From contig ONAK01000017.1 in the NCBI GenBank assembly GCA_900315765.1, forward strand, positions 1-39,651: a stretch of DNA of 39,651 nucleotides, in the 5' to 3' direction. Each line of letters begins with the position of its first letter. Positions within the stretch are counted from its first letter, which is position 1. Below the pieces are notes generated by a model. That model was given only the letters and a program-made list of their open reading frames with translations. It had not been told where the DNA came from and ran no database searches. Source of the stretch: an uncultured Prevotella sp. GTDB lineage: Bacteria > Bacteroidota > Bacteroidia > Bacteroidales > Bacteroidaceae. The translations under genes were made by a program, and so were the position numbers. Shown here in pieces: positions 1-7,794 of the stretch.

Positions 1-1
1 C

Positions 2-583
2 TGTCAGAAGCAGCGGCTCACAGAGCTTATTAGCGAACTGAAACTGACAGACGCCAAGACGGGCAAACTGAACGATGACCTCGATATGAGAAGCATTAGG
101 CAGGACAGTCTGAAGTGCGAGCAATACAAGGATGTCACCAGCGTTATCAGCTATGTTCGCAGCGAAATTGGCGACAAGGAGTTTGAAGCTAAATACGGTA
201 AATGGGCGCACTCGGAGTATAGTTTCGGCTACGATAAAGCTAATGGCAAATCCATTGTGCCTCGCAATAGCGGTGATAACACGTATACCAGGCGGAAGCC
301 GGTAGAGTTGGGCGAATACACGATCATGCTTCCCTCAAAAGCATACGAATACAAGTTCAACAACCAGAAGGTAATCATCACCCAGGATAAGGATACCGTT
401 CTCGAATATCCTATTCAAAAGATAATCCGTCAGGACACGATGCTCCTGCATCATCCTGAACAACTGCTCACCTATCGCAACGACTCACTGATGCTGGTAC
501 TTGAAGGTATCTGCATTGAAGACACTGTTGTTACAGATGTCAGATATTATGGTCTCCAGCTATTCAAGAAAAAGGGCCGATAG
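2..583 (+). CDS. Hypothetical protein, 5' end cut by window edge
   Basis: The frame is open from the first complete codon of the window through to the stop at 583, so the first internal ATG at 86 is probably not the start and the gene begins upstream. The visible part is about 193 residues. The first 40 residues are charged and helix-forming (coiled-coil-like), followed by a mixed region with many Asp, Lys and Tyr. There is no membrane segment in the visible part. I do not recognise a family. The next gene on the same strand starts about 96 bp downstream behind its own promoter, so the two need not be co-transcribed. Confidence 0.6.
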   Translation, partial: CQKQRLTELISELKLTDAKTGKLNDDLDMRSIRQDSLKCEQYKDVTSVISYVRSEIGDKEFEAKYGKWAHSEYSFGYDKANGKSIVPRNSGDNTYTRRKPVELGEYTIMLPSKAYEYKFNNQKVIITQDKDTVLEYPIQKIIRQDTMLLHHPEQLLTYRNDSLMLVLEGICIEDTVVTDVRYYGLQLFKKKGR

Positions 584-609
584 AGTCATGAATCTTTCTT
601 CCAAAAATA

Positions 610-641
610 TTTGGCAGTTTCAGAATAAGTACGTATTTTTG
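610..641 (+). promoter_or_regulatory. Bacteroidetes-type promoter of the DUF4139 gene
   Basis: TTTG at 610-613 and TATTTTTG at 634-641 are separated by 20 nt. This matches the Bacteroidetes -33/-7 consensus. It lies 39 nt upstream of the ATG at 680. Confidence 0.75.
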
Positions 642-679
642 CAGCGATATTAATCACATAAAGAAAAATATTATACCTT

Positions 680-2569
680 ATGAATATTAAGCGTAAAATG
701 ATGATTGCATTTTGCCTGATGGCGGCAGTGCAGACAGCTTCTGTCAACAAGGTTACAGTGTTTACCAATGGTGCTCAGGTGGAGCGCTCCAAGAGTGTTG
801 TATTGGTGTCAGGCGAACAAGTAGTTACGTTTACCGGCTTTTCTCCATATATGGACAAAAAGAGCTTGCAGGTTAAGGCGAAGGGCCATCTCACGATATT
901 AGGCGTGAGCGAGCGAACGGCTCATCCTGACTCTGCGGCACAAGTCAAGAAACTGCGTGCTGCTGAGGATGATGTAAAGGCAGTAGAGCGTCGCATCCAG
1001 CAGACCAAGGATGAACAAGAGATGTTGACCGCACAGTTGGATCTGGTAAAGACCAACTGCTCGGTAGCTGGGCGAACAGTAGCTACACCGTTGGCTAACA
1101 TCAAGGAACTGAACGCCTACTATGCACAACAGGTACTTTCGGTTAAGAAGCGCAGTCAGGAACTTGAAGAGCAGTTGCAAAATCTGAATGAAGAACTGAA
1201 ACGCAGGCAAGATACGTGCGACTCGATAGCCAAACTAAAGTTGAAGAGCGTCACCGAGATCGATGTGAAGGTAGATGCCAAACAGGCTGGCCGTGCCGAT
1301 TTCGACATTACCTACTATGTAATGAATGCAGGTTGGTTCCCTAGCTACGACATACGTTCGAATAGCATCAACGAACCATTACAACTGTCGTACAAAGCCA
1401 ATATCTATCAGAACACCAAGGAAGAATGGAAAAACGTGCCAGTCACGCTCTCTTCATCCAATCCTAATCGTTCAAATGTTGCACCACAGCTTAAGACGTA
1501 CTGGTTGGATTATGGCCTGTCGGCTCCTGCCTATAATACAGAGAATGACGGCAGCAATGTTGTTAGTGGAAAGATAGTAGCGGCCGGTGATGGCGATCCA
1601 TTGATTGGAGCCTCTGTCATAGTAAAGGGCACTAATCTTGGTACTGTTTCCGATATAGATGGCAATTATTCAATCGTACTGCCACAAAACAGTCGCCGGC
1701 TTACGTTCTCATACGTAGGCTATGTTAGCCAGACACACACTGTAGAACCAGGTTCTACGCTCAACATCCGCATGAAGGAGGACCAAGCATCTCTTCAAGA
1801 AGTTGTAGTTGTGGGCTATGGCATATCAAAGAATGGACGCAGATCTAAATCTAAAGGCGAAGTATTGAAAGCGAAAGAGACTGTACCAGCTATGGCAGGT
1901 GTAGCTGTAGAAGAAGAGATGAACGAGAGCGAGGTGGTCTCTGTCAATCAACAGCAGGCACAGTTCGGCTATGAGTTCGACATCAAGCAGTTGCTTACAT
2001 TGCCTGATGGTGGCAAGACTACTACTACCGAGATAGCCCGTCATCAGTTGCCCGCATCATACGAGTATCGTGGCATACCCAAGATCGATAAAGAGTCGTT
2101 CCTGGTGGCCGATGCTACCGACTGGCAGAAACTCAACCTGATGGAGGGCGAGGCTAATGTCTATTTCGACAATTCGTTTGTGGGTAAGAGTATTCTCGAT
2201 CCCAACGTAAGTAGCGACACGCTCCACTTTTCGATGGGGCGCGACCAGAGTATCCGTGTACAGCGAATCAAGGTCGGCGAGAGTTCTACACGTCGATTCT
2301 TCGGCAGCAATCAGGAGCAGACGATGAAGTGGCGCATCACCGTAAAGAACAATCGTCAGGAGAGTGTCAACATCACCGTGTTTGATCAGGCTCCCATCTC
2401 GCGTAATACCAGTATCGAGGTAAGCATGGAAGAGCTGAGTGATGGCCAGTTTGATAAGCAGACAGGCATCATCAAGTGGCCACTACAGCTCCAACCCGGC
2501 GAGCAACGCGACCTGATCCTGCAATATAAAGTAAAATATCCCAAGAACCGCCGTCTTAATATAGAGTAG
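680..2569 (+). CDS. DUF4140/DUF4139 (MuiA-like) protein with embedded carboxypeptidase-regulatory-like domain
   Basis: The protein has 629 residues. An N-terminal hydrophobic segment (about residues 5-20) suggests export. It is followed by a DUF4140-like start (VNKVTVFTNGAQVERS) and a coiled-coil-like stretch at about 95-185. DUF4139 beta-rich sequence begins near residue 200 (DITYYVMNAGWFPSYDIR) and resumes to the C terminus (QPGEQRDLILQYKVKYPKNR). Residues about 293-372 form a complete carboxypeptidase-regulatory-like domain (SGKIVAAGDGDPLIGASVIV, then GTVSDIDGNYSI and FSYVGYVS). They are followed by LQEVVVVGYG, the motif that normally opens the plug of SusC-type TonB receptors. No receptor barrel follows. 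DUF4139 proteins were named after a mucoidy inhibitor, but their biochemical role is unknown to me. Family assignment is firm; function is not. Confidence 0.88.
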   Translation: MNIKRKMMIAFCLMAAVQTASVNKVTVFTNGAQVERSKSVVLVSGEQVVTFTGFSPYMDKKSLQVKAKGHLTILGVSERTAHPDSAAQVKKLRAAEDDVKAVERRIQQTKDEQEMLTAQLDLVKTNCSVAGRTVATPLANIKELNAYYAQQVLSVKKRSQELEEQLQNLNEELKRRQDTCDSIAKLKLKSVTEIDVKVDAKQAGRADFDITYYVMNAGWFPSYDIRSNSINEPLQLSYKANIYQNTKEEWKNVPVTLSSSNPNRSNVAPQLKTYWLDYGLSAPAYNTENDGSNVVSGKIVAAGDGDPLIGASVIVKGTNLGTVSDIDGNYSIVLPQNSRRLTFSYVGYVSQTHTVEPGSTLNIRMKEDQASLQEVVVVGYGISKNGRRSKSKGEVLKAKETVPAMAGVAVEEEMNESEVVSVNQQQAQFGYEFDIKQLLTLPDGGKTTTTEIARHQLPASYEYRGIPKIDKESFLVADATDWQKLNLMEGEANVYFDNSFVGKSILDPNVSSDTLHFSMGRDQSIRVQRIKVGESSTRRFFGSNQEQTMKWRITVKNNRQESVNITVFDQAPISRNTSIEVSMEELSDGQFDKQTGIIKWPLQLQPGEQRDLILQYKVKYPKNRRLNIE

Positions 2570-2582
2570 GATAAATTAGCCA

Positions 2583-2623
2583 TGGGGACTGGTGCTTGGG
2601 TTTGGCCCATATATCTGTCCCCA
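2583..2623 (+). repeat. Hairpin-forming inverted repeat after the DUF4139 gene
   Basis: TGGGGAC at 2583-2589 pairs with GTCCCCA at 2617-2623. A second short stem, TGGG (2597-2600) with CCCA (2606-2609), lies inside. It starts 13 nt after the stop at 2569. There is only a short T run after it, so it may be a weak terminator or a worn repeat element. Confidence 0.4.
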
Positions 2624-2788
2624 CGACTTTTATCACACCTACGGATGTATGCAATTTCCTCCTATACAGAGGTGAACTGGAAGAAAGTTACATTCTAAGT
2701 ATAGCTTTAGGTGGTTACATTATTCATCATGCCGCAAATAACACTACCGAGTTTAAACCCACAGAAACAATAGGTAAACCATAATTGT

Positions 2789-3016
2789 ATGACAACGGAT
2801 ATAATTAAAGTTGTTGCAACGCTGGCAATTTCTATAGTGTTTGATAGTTGCCATAATGTGCGCGAAACTGTAGAAGAAACGGCTGTTCATGCCGATGTGA
2901 GTTATGATAATCAGAAGAACCGACCCCATGATCCCCCTTTCTCAAAGAATCTTCGCCAAAGTAAAAATTTATTTAACGGAAAAACAAAATTGTCAAATAT
3001 ATTAAAGCGTTTTTAG
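2789..3016 (+). CDS. Doubtful small ORF, possible remnant of a lipoprotein
   Basis: This is a 75-residue frame. The first 20 residues are hydrophobic and are followed by a Cys (VFDSC), which loosely resembles a lipoprotein signal. The sequence then runs into a 20-bp copy of the REP-like element at 2915-2934 (read as KNRPHDPP) and ends in low-complexity Lys/Asn sequence. The C-terminal half is therefore probably not original coding sequence. The rest of 2570-3017 contains the hairpin at 2583 and no convincing gene. I regard this as a possible broken gene front, not a functional protein. Confidence 0.2.
   Translation: MTTDIIKVVATLAISIVFDSCHNVRETVEETAVHADVSYDNQKNRPHDPPFSKNLRQSKNLFNGKTKLSNILKRF
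2915..2934 (-). repeat. Partial REP-like element copy
   Basis: These 20 bp are identical to 5561-5580 and match the start of the element at 3849-3886 on the opposite strand. Only the CGGTTCTT-proximal half is kept. The palindromic core CTTTGCAAAG is absent here. Confidence 0.6.
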
Positions 3017-3017
3017 A

Positions 3018-3545
3018 ATGAAAATAAAATTATATATTATATGTTTGGTCCTTTTATTTGCCTCCTGTACAGGCCGCTATGATTGTACGTGGAAATTAAA
3101 AAAGGATTGTAGAGACAGTATTAAAGCGTATATTTCAGCACATAAAGAATATACGTCCTATTTAGTAGTGCTCAAGCATGTAGTTTCAGATCAAGCGGGA
3201 ATCTTAACGACAGGATTTCTTGTGGGCCCTTTATATGGTCTGTCAGATCAAGAACTAACTTCACTTCTACCTGTAGAAATTGATAATGCGAAGGTGTTTA
3301 TAATGTCAGACCTACAATTACTTATGGATGTGCCTGAGATACCTGCTATAGATGAGAAATATGTGAAGTCAATGGATTATGGTTATAATAAAAGAGAATC
3401 TGCTGCTGTTAATTATGTCCGCCATGCGGTATACATGTATTACGAAGATTCTGTACTCATGGTAAATAATCGTCCAGACACATTATTTCTACCGAAGATA
3501 ATAGAAGACGAAGTGGTAACAGAAGATGGAAAAGACTTTGAATAA
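3018..3545 (+). CDS. Hypothetical lipoprotein
   Basis: The protein has 175 residues with a clear lipoprotein signal: MKIKLYIICLVLLFASC has a Lys-rich start, a hydrophobic core and the lipobox FASC with Cys17. The rest is acidic and Tyr-rich (for example VKSMDYGYNKRESAAVNYVRHAVYMYY) with no recognised domain. The gene looks more A+T-rich than the genes on either side. It sits directly before an Rhs-type YD-repeat remnant. Small genes near rhs fragments are often immunity or orphan cargo genes, but nothing here proves that role. The function is unknown. Confidence 0.6.
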   Translation: MKIKLYIICLVLLFASCTGRYDCTWKLKKDCRDSIKAYISAHKEYTSYLVVLKHVVSDQAGILTTGFLVGPLYGLSDQELTSLLPVEIDNAKVFIMSDLQLLMDVPEIPAIDEKYVKSMDYGYNKRESAAVNYVRHAVYMYYEDSVLMVNNRPDTLFLPKIIEDEVVTEDGKDFE

Positions 3546-3850
3546 AAGATAAGAGGTTAGGAAATACGAAGACAATATTTGCCTACGAATATCGTTATGA
3601 TGATAGAGGACGTATGGTTATGAAGATTCTTCCAAGAGACAGCTCTGGTGGCTTTGTTACCCAATATTGCTATGACAAGGCTGACCGTATAGCATATAAG
3701 AAAGAACCTGCGCTTGGCAACAGGTACAGGTTTTATCTGTATGACAAGCTGGGAAGGCTGTGTGTACAAGGGACATGCAGTGGTGGCAATCAGAATAATA
3801 CTATACTCTCTACGACAACTATGATTTCATCGGAAAGAGCATGACTGGTG
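3542..3850 (+). pseudogene. Rhs/YD-repeat protein remnant
   Basis: The frame from 3542 reads YEYRYDDRGRMVMKILP, then CYDKADRIAYKK and YRFYLYDKLGRLCVQGTCSG. These are typical YD (Rhs) repeats of Bacteroidetes. Around 3800 the homology moves to another frame, which reads TLYDNYDFIGKSMTG, so there is a frameshift. No start codon or signal peptide belongs to it, and both the usual long repeat array and the toxin end are missing. The homology ends at the REP-like element at 3849. This is a fragment of a much larger cell-surface or toxin-delivery protein. Confidence 0.7.
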
Positions 3851-3886
3851 ATCATTGGGGGCGGTTCTTTGCTTTGCAAAGCGGCA
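3849..3886 (+). repeat. REP-like element, copy A (inverted with 5544-5580)
   Basis: The 25 bp at 3862-3886 are perfectly repeated in inverted orientation at 5544-5568. The core holds the palindrome CTTTGCAAAG. The similarity continues outward as GATCAT(T)GGGG. The copy lies between the Rhs remnant and the RAYT remnant, the usual position of REP sequences beside their transposase gene. Confidence 0.7.
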
Positions 3887-3923
3887 TAGCCGAGCGCTTG
3901 TGATTAATAAACCATCCATAACA

Positions 3924-4118
3924 ATGGCAAGGCAAATAAGAAAGAAAAGTGGAATAGGCATTTATCATATCATGCTCAGAGGTATCCCTTTGATGATTCA
4001 AAGTCTAGAGAAAGTGAGACGTAACGAAATCCTTATTACAGCGAAAGCTATGGGGGCTGGACTGCGCCAACTGTCTAGATTGACAGGTGTTTCGTTTGGT
4101 GTAATACAAAGGCAGTCT
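3924..4118 (+). pseudogene. REP-associated tyrosine transposase (RAYT, Y1_Tnp) remnant with internal deletion
   Basis: From the ATG at 3924 the frame reads MARQIRKKSGIGIYHIMLRG, the characteristic start of IS200-like RAYT transposases (with the YHIMLRG strand). It then jumps directly to KVRRNEILITAKAMGAGLRQ and LSRLTGVSFGVIQR, the family's C-terminal helix-turn-helix-like end. The middle of the protein is missing, including the HUH histidines and the catalytic tyrosine, so it cannot be active. The reading frame stays open to 4229, but only because it runs antisense through the end of the neighbouring ATPase gene. My end point is where the transposase similarity stops. Confidence 0.75.
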
Positions 4119-4159
4119 ATTATTTGCCTCCATGAAGTCCATAATAGCCTCCCTCGAAG

Positions 4160-5413
4160 TCACCCTTCCATCAGCCACTTCCACACCGGCACCACGGGTA
4201 TTCCCTCTTCCGTGCCCTCCTCATCATAAGTAATCAGCAGGCACTTCCAGTCCTCATGCGCCTTGGCATACTTCACTAGTGGCGGCACCTCCCTGTTGTA
4301 TGTGGCCCCATCCTTGATGCTGTAGGATACCTGAATGGCCAGCTTCTCGTCAGGCACAAGGAAGTCTATTTCCTTCTCCGCGTTCAGAAAATACACATTC
4401 TTCTTGCCAAACTGCCTGCACAGCTCCACCGCCACCATGTTCTCCAGCAACGAAGTCTCCGAATTCATCAAGAACAGGTTCAGCAACCCGTTGTCAATGA
4501 AATAGTATTTCTTCTGCATTTCCTTCTCCGTCAGCTTCCCAACCTCATTCTCCATGGGCAGTATCAGCCAACTGTCAGAGGCGTAATCCGCATAGTCTAT
4601 CGTAGTAGGCACACTGATGGGTGATCCCGTTGCCACTATCACGTTCTTCAGTCTATTATACGACAGTGGTTGCTTCACGCTCTCTGCCATCTTCTTGATT
4701 AGTATGTTCAGCACCCTATCATTCTTAATGTTATTTCGGGCGCAGATGTCGCCCAGATAAATCTTCTGATACAGGCTCGACAGCATAGCCCTTTTATTCT
4801 TAAACGACAATATCTCTGGCAGACCACCATAATAGAAGTACTCGTTCAGATGTCGCTTCACTTCGCTTCTCTGAATCGTGTCATACTCCCAATGCTCCCT
4901 AAGCTCCACCTGTTGCGCTGCCAGATATTCCTTGAATGAATATGGGTATGCATCATAGATAAAGAACCGTCCGCCCAACGTAGTTGCCACCTCCTTGCTC
5001 AGCATCTTCGCATTGCTGCCAGTCACATAGACCCTATATTTCGCATCAGTCAACCTTCGCACGAACTTATCCCAGTGCGGAATGTTCTGCACCTCGTCCA
5101 GAAACACCACTGGCTTTTTACCATACAGTTCTAGATGGGCCTCCAGCAGACTATTGAAGTCTTCCGTCTGGAATTCCGCCAGACGCTCATCCTCAAAGTC
5201 CACAAACAGAATCTCGTCCCATCCCTTTCCCGCTGCCTGTAGCTGACGCACGCGCTGATACAGTAGGTACGACTTACCCGCATGTCTCACACCAACTATC
5301 ACATAATTGCCATTCTCTTCAAAGTCTATGGGGCGGTTCACAATCACCGCCTCATCTACCTCGCGCTGCTTACTAATCAGGCACTGTTTGATGACATCTT
5401 TACTGATACTCAT
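4160..5413 (-). CDS. AAA_14/DUF4143 family ATP-binding protein
   Basis: The protein has 417 residues. The Walker A motif GVRHAGKS is at residues 41-48, Walker B VFLDEVQN near 103-110, and the sensor motif TGSNAK at 131-136, followed by the family signature GGRFFIYDAYPYSFKEYL. The C-terminal half is DUF4143-like and includes a nuclease-fold-like strand pair (EKEIDFLVPDEKLAIQVSYS). Proteins of this family are common and often mobile in Bacteroidetes; their biological role is poorly known. The length is typical and the gene looks intact. It is preceded by a -7 box at 5462-5469. The gene is enclosed, with the RAYT remnant, between two inverted REP-like copies, so it may be cargo or an insertion next to the transposase. 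Confidence 0.85.
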   Translation of the reverse strand: MSISKDVIKQCLISKQREVDEAVIVNRPIDFEENGNYVIVGVRHAGKSYLLYQRVRQLQAAGKGWDEILFVDFEDERLAEFQTEDFNSLLEAHLELYGKKPVVFLDEVQNIPHWDKFVRRLTDAKYRVYVTGSNAKMLSKEVATTLGGRFFIYDAYPYSFKEYLAAQQVELREHWEYDTIQRSEVKRHLNEYFYYGGLPEILSFKNKRAMLSSLYQKIYLGDICARNNIKNDRVLNILIKKMAESVKQPLSYNRLKNVIVATGSPISVPTTIDYADYASDSWLILPMENEVGKLTEKEMQKKYYFIDNGLLNLFLMNSETSLLENMVAVELCRQFGKKNVYFLNAEKEIDFLVPDEKLAIQVSYSIKDGATYNREVPPLVKYAKAHEDWKCLLITYDEEGTEEGIPVVPVWKWLMEG

Positions 5414-5461
5414 ATAAATTTCATTTAATAAGAATTATACGATTTTATAAAGTTTGTTTTG

Positions 5462-5469
5462 CAAAGTTA
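5462..5469 (-). promoter_or_regulatory. -7 promoter element of the AAA_14 gene
   Basis: Read on the minus strand this is TAACTTTG, a good match to TAnnTTTG, about 50 nt before the ATG at 5413. An upstream TTTTG lies only about 16 nt away, shorter than the usual 20, so the -33 part is uncertain. Confidence 0.45.
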
Positions 5470-5543
5470 GTCATTTTCTATAAAACAAAATTAATAAACC
5501 CTGATTTTTTTGCAATATTTTCACACTTTTTATTACAAATCAG

Positions 5544-5580
5544 TGCCGCTTTGCAAAGCAAAGAACCGACCCCATGATCC
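5544..5580 (-). repeat. REP-like element, copy B
   Basis: 5544-5568 is the exact reverse complement of 3862-3886 and includes the palindrome CTTTGCAAAG. 5561-5580 is identical to 2915-2934. It lies in the 220-bp gap between the AAA_14 gene start and the end of the PP2C gene. Confidence 0.7.
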
Positions 5581-5633
5581 TTCAGCAGACTTGATTATAA
5601 CGATAAAATGGAACTTTGGCGTGCTTACCCGTT

Positions 5634-7655
5634 TTACGAAACACGCAGGCATAGCATGGTGAGATCATCGTTGGGTTCGGCGCCATTGCGATGTCGTTCT
5701 ACTTCGGCTTTCAGCGATTCGATAACTTGCTGAGCTGTGTCGAAGTGGGTGTTACGCAGGATGTCCAGCAGACGTTCATCGCCAAACTGATGCAATTTGG
5801 GATCTTCGGCCTCGTTCAGTCCATCGGTATATATAAAGAGCGGACGGCCTTTTACGCTGTCAATCTCTTCGCCTACATACTGCAGATCGGGCCATAGTCC
5901 GATGGGGGCATTGGGCTCCATCTGCATAAAGTCGCCATGATTGGAGCCACCACCGATGACAGGTGGATTATGGCCGGCATTGCAGAAATGGAGATGACCA
6001 GTATCCATATTAAGCATACCAACAAACATGGTCACGAACATACCGTTCACATTATCCTCGCCACCAAGAGCTGTGTTCATTCGGGTACATATTTCGGCAG
6101 GCATCATGCCCTGATCGGCCATGGTCTGGAACAGGCGTGTGGCCTGCGCCATAAACAGCGATGCAGGAACTCCCTTACCGCTCACATCGCCCACGGTAAA
6201 GTAGAGCATTTGATCACGAACGACATAGCCATACAGGTCGCCACCAACCTCCTTGGCAGGAGTCATCGAGGCATACATGTCAAGCCCTTCGCGATGCGGA
6301 AACTTGTGGGGTACCATACTCATCTGTATGTCACGGGCAATCTGAAGTTCACCTTCGATACGCTGCTGAGCAACCTTCATCTTAGCGGCACGGCGGTTCA
6401 AAATAGAATATACGACAAACACCACCGTGAGTAGCACGATTGCCACCAGAAGTGCCATAACACGTGTCTGCATCAGCGAGGCCTTCTGCTCTGCAATCTC
6501 GGCATCTTTCTGCTGTGTCTGATAGATGGTGGACAGTTCGATTGCTTGATTCTTCTTTTGAAGATTAATGGCAGAGTCAAGTTGCTCAAAAGTGTAGGCT
6601 GCTACGCTTAATGCAGAATCATTACGGCCTGCTTTGTAGTTGGCAGTGAACTTCTTTTTCAGGTATTCCATGTTGTCGAGTGTAATCTCGGCACCAAATT
6701 CGGCCAAATACTGATATACTATTGCGTAAACATCGGCAGCTTTGGCGTAACGCTTAGCTCTCATCAGATACTCGCCCTCATGGATTTTCGCAGTTGTTGT
6801 CTTGGCATATTGTGTGCGCTTAAACTTTTCAAAGGCTTGATCAGCCTCCTTCTGCCTACCCAAGCCATTACAGATCATAGCGCGATTGATGTAATAGGTA
6901 CTCCACGACATATCGGTAATATAGACAGGAACATTTTCTTTGTTAGCCATATCCCTAGTTACTGCCTCTGAGTAGTTTAGCCATTTTTCTGCCGTCTGGT
7001 AATCATTTCGATATGAGTAAGAAATGGCAATGTTAAACAGGAAAACAGTTGCATAATAATCGTGTTTCCATGAAGTGTCTAATGCTCTGACTTTCTGGAT
7101 GCAGTCATAACATTTGTCGAAGTACTTCTCGCCTTCGTCCATCATGCCCAGATTAATCTGGCTCATACCTACATACTGCAATATTTCAGCTAGGATATCG
7201 TAGGCTTCAGTTGCATATTCTGGTCTGGATACTAAGGCGTAAAGACCTTCGTAGGCTGGTAAGGCTACGCGCAACAAACCCTCATAATCATTTTTTTCCG
7301 TAGTATATTCTACCATTGCCTTGACGCATTGGAAAAAGAACAAACTATCGTATGTGTTTTGAGGCTGTTCGGCTAGGGCACGCTTCAGGATGGCTTCTGC
7401 ATCTCGCGGCTTTCCTGTTCGTAAATATATACTCCCTTTAATATAGCAACTTCTGAATATCGAAATGTCGCCAGTGCTCTCCAAACTGTCGGAAAGGAAT
7501 ATGGCACGATCTAGATCTTGTTTACTGGTAGCTCCCGCAATCAGGCTGTCTGCCAATGTTGACTTTAAGGCAGAAGTCTGCTGCTTGGAACATGATGCTA
7601 TTGCCATCATACAGATGGCAACTAATAGGGAAGGAATGTGAGATGTAGTTTTCAT
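5634..7655 (-). CDS. TPR lipoprotein with transmembrane segment and PP2C/SpoIIE-type phosphatase
   Basis: I chose the ATG at 7655 (673 residues). The frame is open to 7676, but the codon there is a TTG inside the -7 promoter box. MKTTSHIPSLLVAICMMAIASC is a lipoprotein signal (Cys22). Tetratricopeptide-like helices fill about 45-380, a membrane helix follows near 399-418, and a coiled coil precedes a RsbU/SpoIIE phosphatase domain. Its metal-binding motifs are GGDLYG, VGDVSGKG, YTDGLNEA and NDDLTM. The linker ELQIARDIQMSMVP is typical of RsbU-like enzymes. Known members dephosphorylate an anti-anti-sigma (STAS) protein in partner switching; no STAS gene is visible here. The gene is divergent from a kinase that shares the same sensor half. 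Confidence 0.9.
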   Translation of the reverse strand: MKTTSHIPSLLVAICMMAIASCSKQQTSALKSTLADSLIAGATSKQDLDRAIFLSDSLESTGDISIFRSCYIKGSIYLRTGKPRDAEAILKRALAEQPQNTYDSLFFFQCVKAMVEYTTEKNDYEGLLRVALPAYEGLYALVSRPEYATEAYDILAEILQYVGMSQINLGMMDEGEKYFDKCYDCIQKVRALDTSWKHDYYATVFLFNIAISYSYRNDYQTAEKWLNYSEAVTRDMANKENVPVYITDMSWSTYYINRAMICNGLGRQKEADQAFEKFKRTQYAKTTTAKIHEGEYLMRAKRYAKAADVYAIVYQYLAEFGAEITLDNMEYLKKKFTANYKAGRNDSALSVAAYTFEQLDSAINLQKKNQAIELSTIYQTQQKDAEIAEQKASLMQTRVMALLVAIVLLTVVFVVYSILNRRAAKMKVAQQRIEGELQIARDIQMSMVPHKFPHREGLDMYASMTPAKEVGGDLYGYVVRDQMLYFTVGDVSGKGVPASLFMAQATRLFQTMADQGMMPAEICTRMNTALGGEDNVNGMFVTMFVGMLNMDTGHLHFCNAGHNPPVIGGGSNHGDFMQMEPNAPIGLWPDLQYVGEEIDSVKGRPLFIYTDGLNEAEDPKLHQFGDERLLDILRNTHFDTAQQVIESLKAEVERHRNGAEPNDDLTMLCLRVS

Positions 7656-7673
7656 TGTTGTCCAATTTTGCTG

Positions 7674-7705
7674 CAAAAATAGTCATTTTTTCTTAAAAAG
7701 CTAAA
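7674..7705 (-). promoter_or_regulatory. Promoter of the TPR-PP2C gene
   Basis: The -7 box on the minus strand is TATTTTTG (7681-7674). A weak -33 element, TTTA (7705-7702), lies 20 nt upstream. It leaves a very short leader before the ATG at 7655. Confidence 0.55.
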
Positions 7706-7734
7706 CGTTTTAATAAAAATTAGATAGTTCCTGC

Positions 7735-7764
7735 TTTGTAAATAAAAAAAACGTTGTATTTTTG
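7735..7764 (+). promoter_or_regulatory. Promoter of the TPR-histidine kinase gene
   Basis: TTTG at 7735-7738 and TATTTTTG at 7757-7764 are 18 nt apart, slightly short. It lies 30 nt before the ATG at 7795 in the shared divergent intergenic region. Confidence 0.6.
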
Positions 7765-7794
7765 TAGCCGCAAAACTAGAAAACAAATTTGTGA

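Noticed and set aside
2596-2784. A 62-codon frame after the DUF4139 gene
   Set aside because: It begins inside the hairpin repeat at 2583-2623 and has no ribosome site or family likeness.
3855-4229. The whole 124-codon frame as a gene
   Set aside because: Its start lies in the REP-like element and its last ~35 residues are antisense to the ATPase gene. Only 3924-4118 is transposase sequence.
7656-7676. Start of the TPR-PP2C protein at 7676
   Set aside because: The codon there is TTG and lies inside the -7 promoter box. The ATG at 7655 gives a proper lipoprotein signal.
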